In this document: positions 5,282 through 5,314 of the stretch, piece by piece | Position numbering within the stretch: position 1 is the first letter of the stretch | How the letters are laid out: each line of letters opens with the position of its first letter | Source: DATESG01 sp964480275 | GTDB taxonomy: Bacteria > Bacillota_I > Bacilli_A > RFN20 > CAG-826 | Direction: 5' to 3' | Assembly (NCBI GenBank): GCA_964480275.1 | Contig: CAYZOC010000061.1 | Coordinates: 1 to 5,314 of the forward strand | Length of the DNA stretch: 5,314 nt | Position numbers and translations under genes: made by a program | Notes under the pieces: model-generated | The model's input: the letters and a program-made list of their open reading frames with translations, nothing else | The model's database searches: none | Told to the model about the DNA's origin: nothing

Positions 5282-5308
5282 TTTATAACAGTGTTTTCTT
5301 TGTGTCAA
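5282..5308 (-). promoter_or_regulatory. Minus-strand promoter at the right edge
   Basis: On the minus strand a perfect TTGACA (5308-5303) is followed after 15 bases by TATAAA (5287-5282), which carries an upstream TG one base away (extended -10). The spacing is short, but both elements are good. Transcription would start near 5275 and run into the candidate small RNA. Confidence 0.5.
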
Positions 5309-5314
5309 AATAGA

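Noticed and set aside
1..5314. CRISPR array, insertion sequence or prophage remnant
   Set aside because: No regularly spaced repeats, transposase or integrase motifs were seen, and the tRNA shows no duplicated 3' end within the window.

Overview
The window looks like chromosomal DNA from a low-GC Gram-positive-type bacterium (Bacillota or a Mycoplasmatota relative such as the Acholeplasma/Izemoplasma group). The reasons are AT-rich DNA, strong AGGAG-type ribosome binding sites, sigma-A-like TATAAT boxes, two lipobox lipoproteins, and tryptophan read from TGG with TGA not reassigned. The phylum is an inference; nothing here is diagnostic to genus.

Layout from left to right: the 5' half of a tRNA-Leu(CAG) gene on the minus strand, cut by the window edge; a 596-aa CotH-kinase-family lipoprotein (minus) whose stop codon lies only 6 bases upstream of that tRNA; a divergent intergenic region with a 20-bp inverted repeat; a TrhA/hemolysin III (PAQR) membrane protein (plus); a bidirectional terminator; a lipoprotein with an RsgI-like extracytoplasmic region plus a helical, probably coiled-coil domain (minus); a divergent intergenic region; a small soluble Rieske [2Fe-2S] protein (plus); a second bidirectional terminator; an aldo/keto reductase of the 2,5-diketogluconate-reductase type (minus); and about 120 bases at the right end holding a promoter, a long imperfect hairpin and an intrinsic terminator on the minus strand. 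That last arrangement looks like a small structured RNA or an attenuated leader.

The five protein genes alternate strictly in strand (-,+,-,+,-), so none forms an operon with another protein gene. Each needs its own promoter, and both convergent junctions carry a hairpin with U-tracts on both strands. There is therefore no strong case for one shared pathway. The best links are two surface lipoproteins (CotH-like kinase and RsgI-like) that both carry Ser/Thr-rich low-complexity segments, and two redox proteins (Rieske and aldo/keto reductase). The most notable items are the RsgI-like domain moved onto a lipoprotein anchor without the cytoplasmic anti-sigma domain, the tRNA abutting the CotH gene, the possible operators, and the candidate small RNA at the right edge.
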